A stretch of 64,000 nucleotides of DNA from Pseudomonadota bacterium (GCA_023387735.1 JAEWHP010000014.1:124001-188000), one strand, 5' to 3'. Shown: positions 33,292-41,797, numbered from the stretch's first letter. Numbers and translations: made by a program. The notes: generated by a model from the sequence alone, not told the origin.

Positions 33292-34095
33292 CTACTTCGC
33301 CGTCGCGGCTTCGACGGCGCGGCGTGTCAGCACGCCGATCAGGTGCGCGCGGTATTCGGCGCTGCCGTGCAGATCGCTGTTCAGCCCCTCAGCCGACACG
33401 TGGATGCCGTCCAGCACCTTGTGCGAGAAGCGCTTCTTCAAGGCCTCCTCGAACGCAGTGGCACGGAACACGCCGTCCGAGCCCGCGCCGGTCACGGCGA
33501 CGCGCACGTCCGACGGACGCTTGGCGACGAACACGCCGACCAGCGCGTAGCGCGAGGCCTGGTTGCGGAACTTGATATAGGCCGCCTTCTTCGCCAGCGG
33601 GAACATCACCTTGGTGATGATCTCATCGCTCTCGAGCGCAGTCGAGAACAAGCCCTGGAAAAACTCTTCCGCCTTGAGGCGTCGCTTGTTGGTGACGATG
33701 GTGGCGCCGAGCGCCAGAACCGCGGCGGGGTAATCCGCCGTCGGATCGTTGTTGGCGAGCGAACCGCCGATGGTGCCCTTGTGGCGCACCGCGGGATCAC
33801 CGATCTGGCTTGCGAGTTCAGCGAGCGCCGGAATGGCTTCGCGAACGGTGGCGGAATTCGCCACGTCGGCGTGCTTGGCAGTCGCGCCGATCACCAGCGC
33901 ACGGCCCTTGATCTCGATGGCATCGAGTCCCTCGATATGGGAGAGATCGACCAGATGCGGCGGGCTGGCGAGCCGCTGCTTCATGACCGGCACCAGCGTA
34001 TGGCCGCCGGCGATCAGCTTGGCGTCTTCGTTCTTCACCAGGAGATTGGCGGCTTGCCGCACGGTCGCCGGACGATGATATTTGAATTCGTACAT
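33292..34095 (-). CDS. coxM: CoxM-like FAD-binding medium subunit
   Basis: The 267-residue protein has AKLIAGGHTLVPVMKQRLA and HKGTIGGSLANNDPTADYPA, which are the two FAD-binding loops of the xanthine oxidase/CO dehydrogenase medium subunit. The C-terminal CO_deh_flav_C domain follows. It would pass electrons from the [2Fe-2S] subunit to the quinone pool or cytochromes. It is slightly short for the family but complete. Confidence 0.92.
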   Translation of the reverse strand: MYEFKYHRPATVRQAANLLVKNEDAKLIAGGHTLVPVMKQRLASPPHLVDLSHIEGLDAIEIKGRALVIGATAKHADVANSATVREAIPALAELASQIGDPAVRHKGTIGGSLANNDPTADYPAAVLALGATIVTNKRRLKAEEFFQGLFSTALESDEIITKVMFPLAKKAAYIKFRNQASRYALVGVFVAKRPSDVRVAVTGAGSDGVFRATAFEEALKKRFSHKVLDGIHVSAEGLNSDLHGSAEYRAHLIGVLTRRAVEAATAK

Positions 34096-34162
34096 GAGAA
34101 CTTCCTGATCGCGAGGCGCGATGAAATCGATTAAGCGAGGCCGGACTTAAGCAGCATCTGAC

Positions 34163-34648
34163 TCAGGCGAGGTCGGATTTGGCCATCGCCTTGGCGCCGG
34201 CCGCGATGGAGGCGACGATGTTCTGGTAGCCGGTGCAGCGGCACAGATTGCCTTCGAGCTCTTCGCGAATGACGTGGTCGGATAGATCATGCCCCTTGCG
34301 ATGCACCAGATCGACCGCGGTCATGATCATGCCGGGGGTGCAGAAGCCGCACTGCAGGCCGTGATGTTCGCGGAAGGCTTCCTGCATCGGATGCAGCGGC
34401 GCGCCGTCGGGCGCCAGGCCTTCGATGGTCTTGACCTCGTGGCCGTCGGCCATGACCGCGAGCGTGGTGCACGACTTCACCGCCTTGCCGTCGAGATGCA
34501 CGACGCAGGCGCCGCATTGCGAGGTGTCGCAGCCGACATGGGTGCCCGTCAGCCGGAGATTCTCCCGCAGCAACTGAACCAGCAGGGTACGGGGATCGAC
34601 ATTGGCGTTGACGGGGGTACCGTTCACGATCAGGGAAATCTTGGCCAT
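34163..34648 (-). CDS. coxS: CoxS-like [2Fe-2S] small subunit
   Basis: I chose the ATG at 34648 (MAKISLIVNG), the usual start. The 161-residue protein has both clusters: plant-ferredoxin type with C40, C45, C48 and C60 (CDTSQCGAC ... C) and the second with C100, C103, C136 and C138 (CGFCTPGM ... CRCTGYQ). These carry electrons from the molybdenum site to FAD. It is first of coxS-M-D-E-XdhC-XdhC-MobA on the minus strand; coxG is 188 bp upstream. Confidence 0.94.
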   Translation of the reverse strand: MAKISLIVNGTPVNANVDPRTLLVQLLRENLRLTGTHVGCDTSQCGACVVHLDGKAVKSCTTLAVMADGHEVKTIEGLAPDGAPLHPMQEAFREHHGLQCGFCTPGMIMTAVDLVHRKGHDLSDHVIREELEGNLCRCTGYQNIVASIAAGAKAMAKSDLA

Positions 34649-34713
34649 CAGCACTCTCTTGGGCTGCACTGCCGGATATGGCGGCATTGCAGGCGATTTA
34701 AAGTCATTCCAAA

Positions 34714-34728
34714 GCCCATAATATGGGC
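34714..34728. promoter_or_regulatory. dyad upstream of coxS
   Basis: GCCCATA, A, TATGGGC is a perfect 7+1+7 palindrome 65 bp upstream of the coxS start. It is the only strong symmetric site between coxG and coxS and may be an operator. No regulator gene is adjacent. Confidence 0.4.
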
Positions 34729-34836
34729 CCTATCGGCAATGAGCAACCTCGGGAGCCCCGCATCCGGGGCATGGCCTGACAGACTTGACGAGCCCCGCTC
34801 GCCCGAGCTCAGCCCATAGAATCAGCCATGTCCAGA

Positions 34837-35283
34837 TCAGCCCTGCACGGCCTTGCCGAAATTGGCAAAGAACTCGTCGGCCAGCTTCTTCGCGGCGCCG
34901 TTGATCAGCCGCTGCCCAAGCTGGGCGAGCTTGCCCCCGATCTGCGCCTCGACGTTGTAGCTGAGCAGCGTGCCGCCATCCTTCTCGGAGAGGGCTACCG
35001 TGGCGCCCCCCTTGGCGAAGCCGGCCACGCCGCCCTCGCCTTCGCCCGAGATCTTGTAACCGTTGGGCGGGTCGAGATCGCTCAGCATGACCTTGCCCTT
35101 GAAGCGGGCGGACACCGGCCCGACCTTCATTTTGGCGGTGGCGCGGAAGCCGTTGTCCTCGGTCCTTTCCAGCTCCTCGCAGCCGGGGATGCAGGCCTTG
35201 AGCACTTCGGGATCGTTCAATTTGGCCCACACGGCCTCGCGCGATGCCGCAAGCTGGACTTCGCCGTTCATTGTCATGGCCAT
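34837..35283 (-). CDS. coxG: CoxG-like SRPBCC family protein
   Basis: The 148-residue protein starts at 35283 behind GGAGG. It is a CoxG-type START/SRPBCC protein (MAMTMNGEVQLAASREAVWA, LKACIPGCEELERTE, GGTLLSYNVEAQIGGKLAQL). CoxG helps attach CO dehydrogenase to the membrane in Oligotropha. In this window it stands upstream of coxS, not after coxE, and may be transcribed separately. It is divergent from pcaB. Confidence 0.92.
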   Translation of the reverse strand: MAMTMNGEVQLAASREAVWAKLNDPEVLKACIPGCEELERTEDNGFRATAKMKVGPVSARFKGKVMLSDLDPPNGYKISGEGEGGVAGFAKGGATVALSEKDGGTLLSYNVEAQIGGKLAQLGQRLINGAAKKLADEFFANFGKAVQG

Positions 35284-35451
35284 GGGGGTGCCTCCTGGAT
35301 CGCCTCAACCTGATGTCCCCAAGTAAAGCACGCCCCGGCCAAAAGGAAGGCCGCTCACGACGATAAGAGATGCTTATTCGCACATGCAGCAAAGGCAAAC
35401 CCGGAAGCGCCCATTGGCAGCAGCAGGCGGTAATGGTTAGGTCGCGCGCAG

Positions 35452-36807
35452 ATGAGCACGTCCCTGTCCCCCCTGCTTGCCCCGATGCTGTCGAGCGCTG
35501 CGATGCGCGCGGTATGCGACGATGCTGCATGCCTGCAGAACATGCTGGATTTCGAGGCCGCGCTGGCGCGATCCGAAGCCGCGCTAGCGGTGATTCCGGC
35601 CGATGCGGCGGGCCCGATCGCGACGGCTTGCCGGGCCGAATCGTTCGACCCAGCCGCACTGGCGGACGCCGCAACCAGATCAGGCAACCTCGCGATCCCC
35701 CTCGTCAAGGCGCTGACATCGAACGTCGCTAAAGCCAACGCCGGGGCGGCGCGCTACGTGCATTGGGGCGCGACCAGTCAGGACGTCATCGATACCGCGA
35801 CCATGCTCGGCCTTCGCGCCGGCATCGATGCGCTGCTCGCTGACACGGACCGCGCCATCACGGGCTTCACCCGGCTGGCGCGTCAACACCGCGATACCGC
35901 GGTGGTCGCCCGCACTTGGCTGCAGCACGCCTTGCCGATGCCATTCGGACTGAAGCTTGCCGAATATGCCGCGGCCCTGCACCGGTCGCGGGCGCGGCTG
36001 CAGCGGCTGCGCCGCGAGACGCTGGCGCTGCAGTTCGGCGGCGCCGCCGGCACGCTCGCTGCGCTGGGCGACAAGGGGATGCAGGTGTCGGAGCGACTGG
36101 CGACGGAGCTCAAGCTGCCGTTGCCCGATGCGCCCTGGCACACCCATCGCGACCGCATTGCGGAAGCGGCTTCCGTACTCGCGATCCTGGCCGGCACCTG
36201 CGGTAAGATCGCCCGCGACGTTTCGTTGATGATGCAGACCGACGTTGCCGAAGCGTTCGAGCCGTCCGGCGAAGGCCGCGGCGGCTCCTCCACCATGCCG
36301 CACAAGCGCAATCCGGTGGCCGCGGCCAGCGCGCTCGCGGCAGCCACCATGGCCCCCAATCTGGCGGCGACGATATTTGCGGCGCAGGTGCAGGACCACG
36401 AGCGCAGCGCCGGCGCCTGGCACGCCGAATGGCCGACGCTGCCGACGCTGCTGCTGGTCACGTCGGGCGCGCTGGCCGCGATCGTCGATATCGCGGAAGG
36501 GCTGGAAGTCGACGCCGCACGCATGCGCGCCAATCTCGACGCGACGGGTGGCCTCATCATGGCCGAAGCGGTGGCGATGGCGCTCGCCGAAAAGATCGGC
36601 AAGAGCGACGCGCATCACCTGGTCGAAGCGGCGAGCAAGCAGGCGGTTGCGGACAGCAGGCACCTGCGCGATGTGCTGATGGCGGATACGAAAATCACTG
36701 CGCAGCTTGATGCCGAAAAAATCACTGCACTGTTCGAGCCGATGGCCTATCAGGGCGCTTCGCAGGCCCTGATCGATCGCCTGCTCGCTTCGCTGAACGA
36801 GGGTTGA
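35452..36807 (+). CDS. pcaB: 3-carboxy-cis,cis-muconate cycloisomerase
   Basis: The 451-residue protein is a fumarase/aspartase superfamily member with VHWGATSQDVIDTATMLGLR and the signature GGSSTMPHKRNPVAAASALA. Together with the adjacent pcaD and pcaC it is best called PcaB, which converts 3-carboxymuconate to 4-carboxymuconolactone in the protocatechuate branch of the beta-ketoadipate pathway. It is distinct from PurB at 58622 (same superfamily). No pcaHG dioxygenase is next to it, so the ring-opening enzyme must be elsewhere. Confidence 0.9.
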   Translation: MSTSLSPLLAPMLSSAAMRAVCDDAACLQNMLDFEAALARSEAALAVIPADAAGPIATACRAESFDPAALADAATRSGNLAIPLVKALTSNVAKANAGAARYVHWGATSQDVIDTATMLGLRAGIDALLADTDRAITGFTRLARQHRDTAVVARTWLQHALPMPFGLKLAEYAAALHRSRARLQRLRRETLALQFGGAAGTLAALGDKGMQVSERLATELKLPLPDAPWHTHRDRIAEAASVLAILAGTCGKIARDVSLMMQTDVAEAFEPSGEGRGGSSTMPHKRNPVAAASALAAATMAPNLAATIFAAQVQDHERSAGAWHAEWPTLPTLLLVTSGALAAIVDIAEGLEVDAARMRANLDATGGLIMAEAVAMALAEKIGKSDAHHLVEAASKQAVADSRHLRDVLMADTKITAQLDAEKITALFEPMAYQGASQALIDRLLASLNEG

Positions 36808-36808
36808 T

Positions 36809-36897
36809 GTCGTTGCCGGGCTTGACCCGGCAACCCATCATCCTGAAGAAGAGTCTTATTGTTTTGGATGGATGCGCGGGGCGAGCCCGCGCATGAC
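36809..36897. repeat. intergenic repeat, GTCgTTGCCGGG type
   Basis: GTCGTTGCCGGGCTTGACCCGGCAACCCATC and, after about 25 bp, TGGATGCGCGGGGCGAGCCCGCGCATGAC. Two hairpins lie inverted around a spacer. This is a third repeat family with the same overall design as the attccggg element. It starts 1 bp after the pcaB stop and ends 13 bp before pcaD, so it is transcribed within the operon. Confidence 0.72.
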
Positions 36898-36910
36898 GAA
36901 GGAAAAAGCC

Positions 36911-37693
36911 ATGCCGATGATCGACGCCGACGGGTGCCTGCTCAACGTATCCGTCGAAGGCCGCGACGGCGGACCGACGCTGATGCTGTCGAATTCGCTG
37001 GGCGCGACCATGCAGATGTGGGAGCCGCAGATGAAGGCGCTCACGCAGGTGTTTCGCGTCATCCGCTACGACCGGCGCGGCCACGGCAAGTCGAACGTGC
37101 CGCCCGGCCCCTATTCGATGGAGCGTTTTGGCCGCGACGTGCTGGCGATCCTCGACGATCTCAATATTGCGAAGACGCATTGGTGCGGCCTGTCGATGGG
37201 CGGCATGGTCGGGCAATGGCTCGGCGCCAACGCGCCTGAGCGGTTCGGCAAGCTGGTCCTCGCCAATACCGCCTGTCACTATCCGGACCCGACCAACTGG
37301 CTCAACCGCATCAAGGCGGTCAAGGAAGGCGGCCTTGCAGCGGTTGCGGATACCGTGATCGCCGGCTGGCTGACGGTGGACTTTCGCGAGCGCGAGCCGC
37401 AGATCACCGCCAGGATGAAGGCGATGTTGCTGGCCTCGCCGGTGGAGGGCTACCTTGCGTGCTGCGAGGCGCTTTCCACGCTCGACCAGCGCGACCTGCT
37501 GCCGAAGATCAAGAGCCCGACGCTGGTGATCGCCGGACGCCACGACATGTCGACGCCGATTGCGGCCGGAGAATTCATCCGCAGCCGCATCTCCGGCGCC
37601 AGCATGACGATCCTGGACGCCGCGCACATTTCCAATGTCGAGCAGCCGCACGCCTTCACCGACGCGGTGGTCGGCTTCCTGACGCAACGCTGA
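36911..37693 (+). CDS. pcaD: 3-oxoadipate enol-lactonase
   Basis: Start at 36911 (MPMIDADGCLLNVSVEGRDG) gives 260 residues. The alpha/beta-hydrolase fold is complete: nucleophile elbow GLSMGGMVGQW, catalytic Asp region GRHDMSTPI and His in DAAHISNVEQPHAF. It hydrolyses 3-oxoadipate enol-lactone to 3-oxoadipate. The pcaB-D-C order and strand support the assignment. A repeat lies on either side. Confidence 0.9.
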   Translation: MPMIDADGCLLNVSVEGRDGGPTLMLSNSLGATMQMWEPQMKALTQVFRVIRYDRRGHGKSNVPPGPYSMERFGRDVLAILDDLNIAKTHWCGLSMGGMVGQWLGANAPERFGKLVLANTACHYPDPTNWLNRIKAVKEGGLAAVADTVIAGWLTVDFREREPQITARMKAMLLASPVEGYLACCEALSTLDQRDLLPKIKSPTLVIAGRHDMSTPIAAGEFIRSRISGASMTILDAAHISNVEQPHAFTDAVVGFLTQR

Positions 37694-37702
37694 ATGTACG
37701 CC

Positions 37703-37782
37703 GTCATTCCGGGGCGCCTCGAAGAGGCGAACCCGGAATCTCGAGATTCCGGATTCGATGCTTCGCATCGCTCCGGAATGAC
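37703..37782. repeat. palindromic element, fused type, between pcaD and pcaC
   Basis: GTCATTCCGGGGCGCCTCGAAGAGGCGAACCCGGAAT joins through CTCGAG to ATTCCGGATTCGATGC ... CGCTCCGGAATGAC. It begins 9 bp after pcaD and ends 19 bp before pcaC, inside a co-directional operon. Confidence 0.85.
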
Positions 37783-37801
37783 TATCCGGAGGAGGCACCC
37801 A

Positions 37802-38194
37802 ATGAACGACGACAAGCGCCGCGACGACGGCATGGCCCAGCGCCGCAAAGTGCTCGGCAATGAATGGGTCGACAAGTCGATCAAGAGCCGCAACGCGTTC
37901 AACACCGACTTCCAGGACCTGATCACGCGCTATGCCTGGGGCGACATCTGGACCCGGCAGCATTTCGACCACCGCACCCGCCGCGTACTCGTCATCGGCA
38001 CCATGGTGGCGCTCGGCCAGTGGGATGAGTTCCGCCTGCATATACGCGCAGCGCTTTCCGAAGGAGGCTTCACCCCCGACGACGTCAAGGAAATCCTGCT
38101 GCAGCAGGCGATCTATTGCGGCGTCCCGGCAGCCAACCACGCGGTGAAGGAAGCCAACGCAATCATTGCCGAACTGGGTTTGCTGAAGGGATAG
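37802..38194 (+). CDS. pcaC: 4-carboxymuconolactone decarboxylase
   Basis: Start at 37802 follows a strong GGAGGAGG; an upstream in-frame ATG lies inside the repeat and was rejected. The 130-residue protein matches CMD: NEWVDKSIKSRNAFNTDFQD, YAWGDIWTR, RRVLVIGTMVALGQWDEFRL and LLQQAIYCGVPAANHAVKEA. It makes 3-oxoadipate enol-lactone, the substrate of PcaD. A terminator-like hairpin belonging to the opposite strand lies just downstream. Confidence 0.94.
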   Translation: MNDDKRRDDGMAQRRKVLGNEWVDKSIKSRNAFNTDFQDLITRYAWGDIWTRQHFDHRTRRVLVIGTMVALGQWDEFRLHIRAALSEGGFTPDDVKEILLQQAIYCGVPAANHAVKEANAIIAELGLLKG

Positions 38195-38243
38195 CATCCG
38201 GCGTCTCGCTGCGCCGTTCTCTTGGTCGCTCGGCCTGAAGCTC

Positions 38244-38272
38244 AAAAGAAAAGCCCCGCCTTTCGGCGAGGC
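38244..38272 (-). terminator. rho-independent terminator of the small Gln-rich gene
   Basis: On the minus strand, GCCTCGCC, GAAA, GGCGGGGC is an 8-bp stem with one mismatch (38253-38272), followed by TTTTCTTTT (38252-38244). It ends the minus-strand transcript of the gene at 38295-38444 and is convergent with pcaC. Confidence 0.75.
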
Positions 38273-38294
38273 CTTCCTTAGCTATCAGTCCAAA

Positions 38295-38444
38295 CTAACG
38301 GTCCTGACCGGGTTTGGGTCTTTGCCCCTGACGGCCCGGATCCTGCTGCTGCTGGCCGGGCTTCTGACCGCCGCCCTGCTGCTGACCGAGCTTCTGGCCC
38401 GGGTTCTGGTTCTGCTGGCCCGGGTTCTGGTTCTGATTGGTCAT
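38295..38444 (-). CDS. 49-residue Gln/Gly/Pro-rich protein
   Basis: The protein begins MTNQNQNPGQQNQNPGQKLG and ends PKPGQDR, with repeated QNPGQ/QKPGQ units. It has a GGAG site 10 nt before the ATG and a good terminator 23 bp after the stop, so it is a complete small transcription unit. It is hydrophilic, has no signal or membrane segment and should be disordered. I believe similar short Gln-rich proteins occur in Bradyrhizobium, but their role is unknown. Confidence 0.7.
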   Translation of the reverse strand: MTNQNQNPGQQNQNPGQKLGQQQGGGQKPGQQQQDPGRQGQRPKPGQDR

Positions 38445-38718
38445 TGAGCAATCTCCGTTGTTGAGACGTCGCCGGGGTCAACGGAGTGCCGGGAGGTTGG
38501 TTGCGGGGAAACGGCGGTTCCGCCGCGATCATTCCGCGGCAAAGGCGTGGCCGGACTATGAAGCTGGAACCGCCCCGCGCGAACTAGCTCTGTACAAGCC
38601 GTTTTAGCCGCACCGAGCGCTGTTGCCGCCCCCGGTTCCCACCTGTTAGAAAAACGCTACGACGCGTCGACATGGGCTGCCGGAGCTCTCGCCGCGTCAG
38701 GGGACACAACGGCAGCGC

Positions 38719-39636
38719 ATGGATTATTTCGCTCAGCAACTGATCAACGGCCTCGTGCTCGGCTCGATCTACGGCCTGATCGCCATCGGCTACACCATGG
38801 TCTACGGCATCGTCGGCATGATCAATTTCGCCCACGGCGACATCTTCATGATCGGCGGTTTCATCGCGCTGATCACGTTCCTGATCCTGGTCTCGTTCGG
38901 CCTGTCCGCCGTTCCCCTCATCCTCCTGATCGTTCTGCTGGTCTCGATGGCGATCACCGCGCTCTACGGCTGGACCGTGGAACGCATCGCCTACCGGCCG
39001 CTGCGGCACTCGTTCCGCCTTGCGCCGATGCTTTCGGCGATCGGCATGTCGTTCGTGCTGACAAACTTTTCGCAGGTCGCACAAGGCGCGCGCGTCAAGC
39101 CGGTGCCGCCGATCATCACCGGCGGCTACACCCTGCATGAGGGCGCCGAAGGCTTCAACATGCAGCTTTCCAACATCCAGATCATCGTCGTGCTCACCAC
39201 CGTCGTGCTGCTCGCGCTGTTCACCTGGCTGGTCTCGCGCACACGACTGGGGCGCGACATGCGCGCCTGCGAGCAGGACCAGACCATGGCCTCGCTGCTC
39301 GGCGTCGACGTCGACCGCACCATCTCCATGACCTTCGTGATCGGCGCGGCGCTCGCCGCTGTCGCCGGCATGATGTACCTGCTCTATTACGGCCTGGTCG
39401 ATTTCTTCATGGGCTTCGTTGCCGGCATCAAGGCGTTCACCGCCGCGGTCCTTGGCGGCATCGGCTCGCTGCCCGGGGCAATGCTGGGCGGCCTGCTGAT
39501 CGGGCTGATCGAGACGCTGTGGTCGGCCTATTTCTCGGTCGAGTACAAGGACGTCGCGGCGTTTTCGATCCTGATCGTCGTCCTGATCTTCCTTCCGACC
39601 GGCCTGCTCGGCCGGCCCGAAGTCGAAAAAGTCTGA
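38719..39636 (+). CDS. livH: branched-chain amino acid-type ABC permease (LivH)
   Basis: The 305-residue protein has eight membrane helices in the LivH pattern: NGLVLGSIYGLIAIGYTMVY, FAHGDIFMIGGFIAL, and the EAA-like loop with MRACEQDQTMASLLGVDVDR. It is the first gene of a livHMGF-binding protein cluster. The transporter belongs to the HAAT family, whose members take up branched-chain amino acids, amides or aromatic acids. The adjacent pca genes make an aromatic substrate possible but not shown. Confidence 0.9.
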   Translation: MDYFAQQLINGLVLGSIYGLIAIGYTMVYGIVGMINFAHGDIFMIGGFIALITFLILVSFGLSAVPLILLIVLLVSMAITALYGWTVERIAYRPLRHSFRLAPMLSAIGMSFVLTNFSQVAQGARVKPVPPIITGGYTLHEGAEGFNMQLSNIQIIVVLTTVVLLALFTWLVSRTRLGRDMRACEQDQTMASLLGVDVDRTISMTFVIGAALAAVAGMMYLLYYGLVDFFMGFVAGIKAFTAAVLGGIGSLPGAMLGGLLIGLIETLWSAYFSVEYKDVAAFSILIVVLIFLPTGLLGRPEVEKV

Positions 39637-39647
39637 CGGGCGGCCGC

Positions 39648-40967
39648 GTGAGCGCACCCCTCGCCGCCCAAACCTCGCGCGCACCGGGCGCCGCCTTTAT
39701 CCTGAAGAAAGCGCTGATCAGCGCGCTGGTCGCGCTGGTGCTGTTTTCGCTGATGATCGGCGTGCGCACCGACGCCGGACCGGACGGACAACTGACCTAC
39801 TGGACGCGGTTCGGCGACCTCGCCGCTGTCGTTGCGACCGTGTTCGGCGGCAGCATCGTCATCGAACTGCTGCGGCAATGGTGGGGTCCGGTCGGCACGG
39901 TCCGTGTGGTGCCGCCCGCGGTGCAGAGCACGCTTTCGCTCGCCGGGCGGCTGATCGCGCCGGTGCTGCTGGTGTTCACCTTTCTGGTACCGGTCATCTT
40001 CTACAACGAGCGCTACATTCTCGACCTCGGCATCCTTGTCCTCACTTACGTGATGCTCGGCTGGGGTCTGAACGTGGTGGTTGGCCTCGCCGGCCTGCTC
40101 GACCTCGGCTATGTCGCCTTTTATGCCGTGGGCGCCTATTCCTACGCGCTGCTGGCGACCAACTTCGGACTGTCGTTCTGGATCTGCCTGCCGCTCGCCG
40201 GCATCCTCGCCGCGTTCTGGGGCGTGCTGCTCGGCTTTCCCGTACTGCGGCTGCGCGGCGACTATCTCGCCATCGTCACGCTGGCCTTCGGCGAGATCAT
40301 CCGCCTCGTCCTGCTCAACTGGCAGAGCGTGACGGGCGGACCGAACGGCGTCACCGGCATTCCGCGGCCAACCCTGTTCGGCATTCCGCTGTCGGCGGGC
40401 GACGACGGGCTTGCGGCCATGCTCGGCATCGAATACTCGCCGACCCACCGCATCGTCTTCCTGTTCTATTTGATCCTGGCGCTGGCGCTGCTCACCAACT
40501 GGGTCACGATCCGCCTGCGCCGCCTGCCGATCGGCCGCGCCTGGGAAGCATTGCGCGAAGACGAAGTCGCCTGCCGCGCGCTCGGCATCAACACCACCAC
40601 CACCAAGCTCACGGCGTTTGCGACCGGCGCCATGTTTGGCGGCTTTGCCGGCGCCTTCTTCGCGACGCGGCAGGGATTCATCAGTCCGGAATCCTTCACC
40701 TTCCATGAATCCGCACTGGTGCTGGCGATCGTGGTGCTCGGCGGCATGGGCTCGCAGCTCGGCGTCGCGCTTGCCGCACTCGCCATGATCGGCGGTTTCG
40801 AACTGTTCCGCGGGCTCGACCAGTATCGCATGCTGGTGTTCGGCATGGCGATGGTGCTGTTGATGATCTGGCGGCCGCGCGGCCTGATCGGCCATCGCGC
40901 GCCGACCGTGTTCCTGAAGAAGAACCAGGCGATCTCGTCCGATCTCGTCAAGGAGGGACACGGATGA
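39648..40967 (+). CDS. livM: branched-chain amino acid-type ABC permease (LivM)
   Basis: I chose the GTG at 39648, 11 bp after livH, giving 439 residues. An upstream extension is the other frame of livH. The N-terminal ~120 residues hold extra hydrophobic segments, a common LivM extension. The core has YILDLGILVLTYVMLGWGLN, VLRLRGDYLAIVTLAFGEII and the loop WEALREDEVACRALGINTTT. It ends in a 4-bp overlap with livG. Confidence 0.9.
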   Translation: MSAPLAAQTSRAPGAAFILKKALISALVALVLFSLMIGVRTDAGPDGQLTYWTRFGDLAAVVATVFGGSIVIELLRQWWGPVGTVRVVPPAVQSTLSLAGRLIAPVLLVFTFLVPVIFYNERYILDLGILVLTYVMLGWGLNVVVGLAGLLDLGYVAFYAVGAYSYALLATNFGLSFWICLPLAGILAAFWGVLLGFPVLRLRGDYLAIVTLAFGEIIRLVLLNWQSVTGGPNGVTGIPRPTLFGIPLSAGDDGLAAMLGIEYSPTHRIVFLFYLILALALLTNWVTIRLRRLPIGRAWEALREDEVACRALGINTTTTKLTAFATGAMFGGFAGAFFATRQGFISPESFTFHESALVLAIVVLGGMGSQLGVALAALAMIGGFELFRGLDQYRMLVFGMAMVLLMIWRPRGLIGHRAPTVFLKKNQAISSDLVKEGHG

Positions 40968-41797
40968 GCGGCGATCACATCCTGTCCGTCGATCGCCTGA
41001 CGATGCGCTTCGGCGGCATCGTCGCCGTCAACGAGCTTTCCTTCGACGCCAAGCGGCGCAATATCACTGCGCTGATCGGCCCGAACGGCGCAGGCAAGAC
41101 CACCGTATTCAACTGCATTACCGGCTTCTACAAGCCGACCTCCGGCGCCATCCGGCTCGTCCATGATGACGGCCAAGCCATCCAGCTCGAACGGCTGAAC
41201 GATTTCCGGATCTCCAAACTCGCCCGGGTCGCGCGCACGTTCCAGAACATCCGGCTGTTTCCCGGCATGACGGCGCTGGAGAACCTGATGGTGGCGCAGC
41301 ACAACGCGCTGATGCGCGCCTCCGGGCTGACGTTCCTGGGCCTGATCGGCGCGCCGTCCTGGCGCGACGCCGAGCAGGCCGCGATCGATCTGGCACGGAC
41401 ATGGCTCGATCGCATCGGCCTTCTGGACCGCGCCGACGATGCCGCCGGCAACCTGCCCTATGGCGACCAGCGGCGTCTGGAAATCGCGCGCGCGATGTGC
41501 ACCCATCCTGCGCTGCTCTGCCTCGATGAGCCGGCGGCCGGGCTGAACGCGCGGGAAAGCGCGGCCTTGAGCGAGCTCCTGCTTTCGATCCGCGCCGATC
41601 AAGGCACTTCAATTCTCCTCATCGAGCACGACATGTCGGTGGTGATGGAAATCTCCGACCACGTCGTCGTGATGGATTACGGCGTCAAGATCGCCGAAGG
41701 CTCGCCGCAACACGTCCGCGACGATCCCAAGGTCATCGCCGCCTATCTCGGCGCCGACGAGGAAGAAGCCATCGCGGTGATGGAGAGCGGAACGTGA
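40964..41797 (+). CDS. livG: ABC transporter ATP-binding protein (LivG)
   Basis: The 277-residue protein has Walker A GPNGAGKTT, ARVARTFQNIRLFPGMTALE with the Q-loop, a signature region LPYGDQRRLEIARAM, Walker B LLCLDEPAAGLN and the switch His (LIEHDMSVVMEI). YGDQ-type signatures are normal for LivG. It overlaps livM and livF by 4 bp each. Confidence 0.93.
   Translation: MSGDHILSVDRLTMRFGGIVAVNELSFDAKRRNITALIGPNGAGKTTVFNCITGFYKPTSGAIRLVHDDGQAIQLERLNDFRISKLARVARTFQNIRLFPGMTALENLMVAQHNALMRASGLTFLGLIGAPSWRDAEQAAIDLARTWLDRIGLLDRADDAAGNLPYGDQRRLEIARAMCTHPALLCLDEPAAGLNARESAALSELLLSIRADQGTSILLIEHDMSVVMEISDHVVVMDYGVKIAEGSPQHVRDDPKVIAAYLGADEEEAIAVMESGT

Noticed and set aside
33292..34648. xanthine dehydrogenase XdhA small/medium subunits
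   Set aside because: Neighbouring coxG, coxD and coxE genes favour the CO-dehydrogenase-type family, although the true substrate is unknown.
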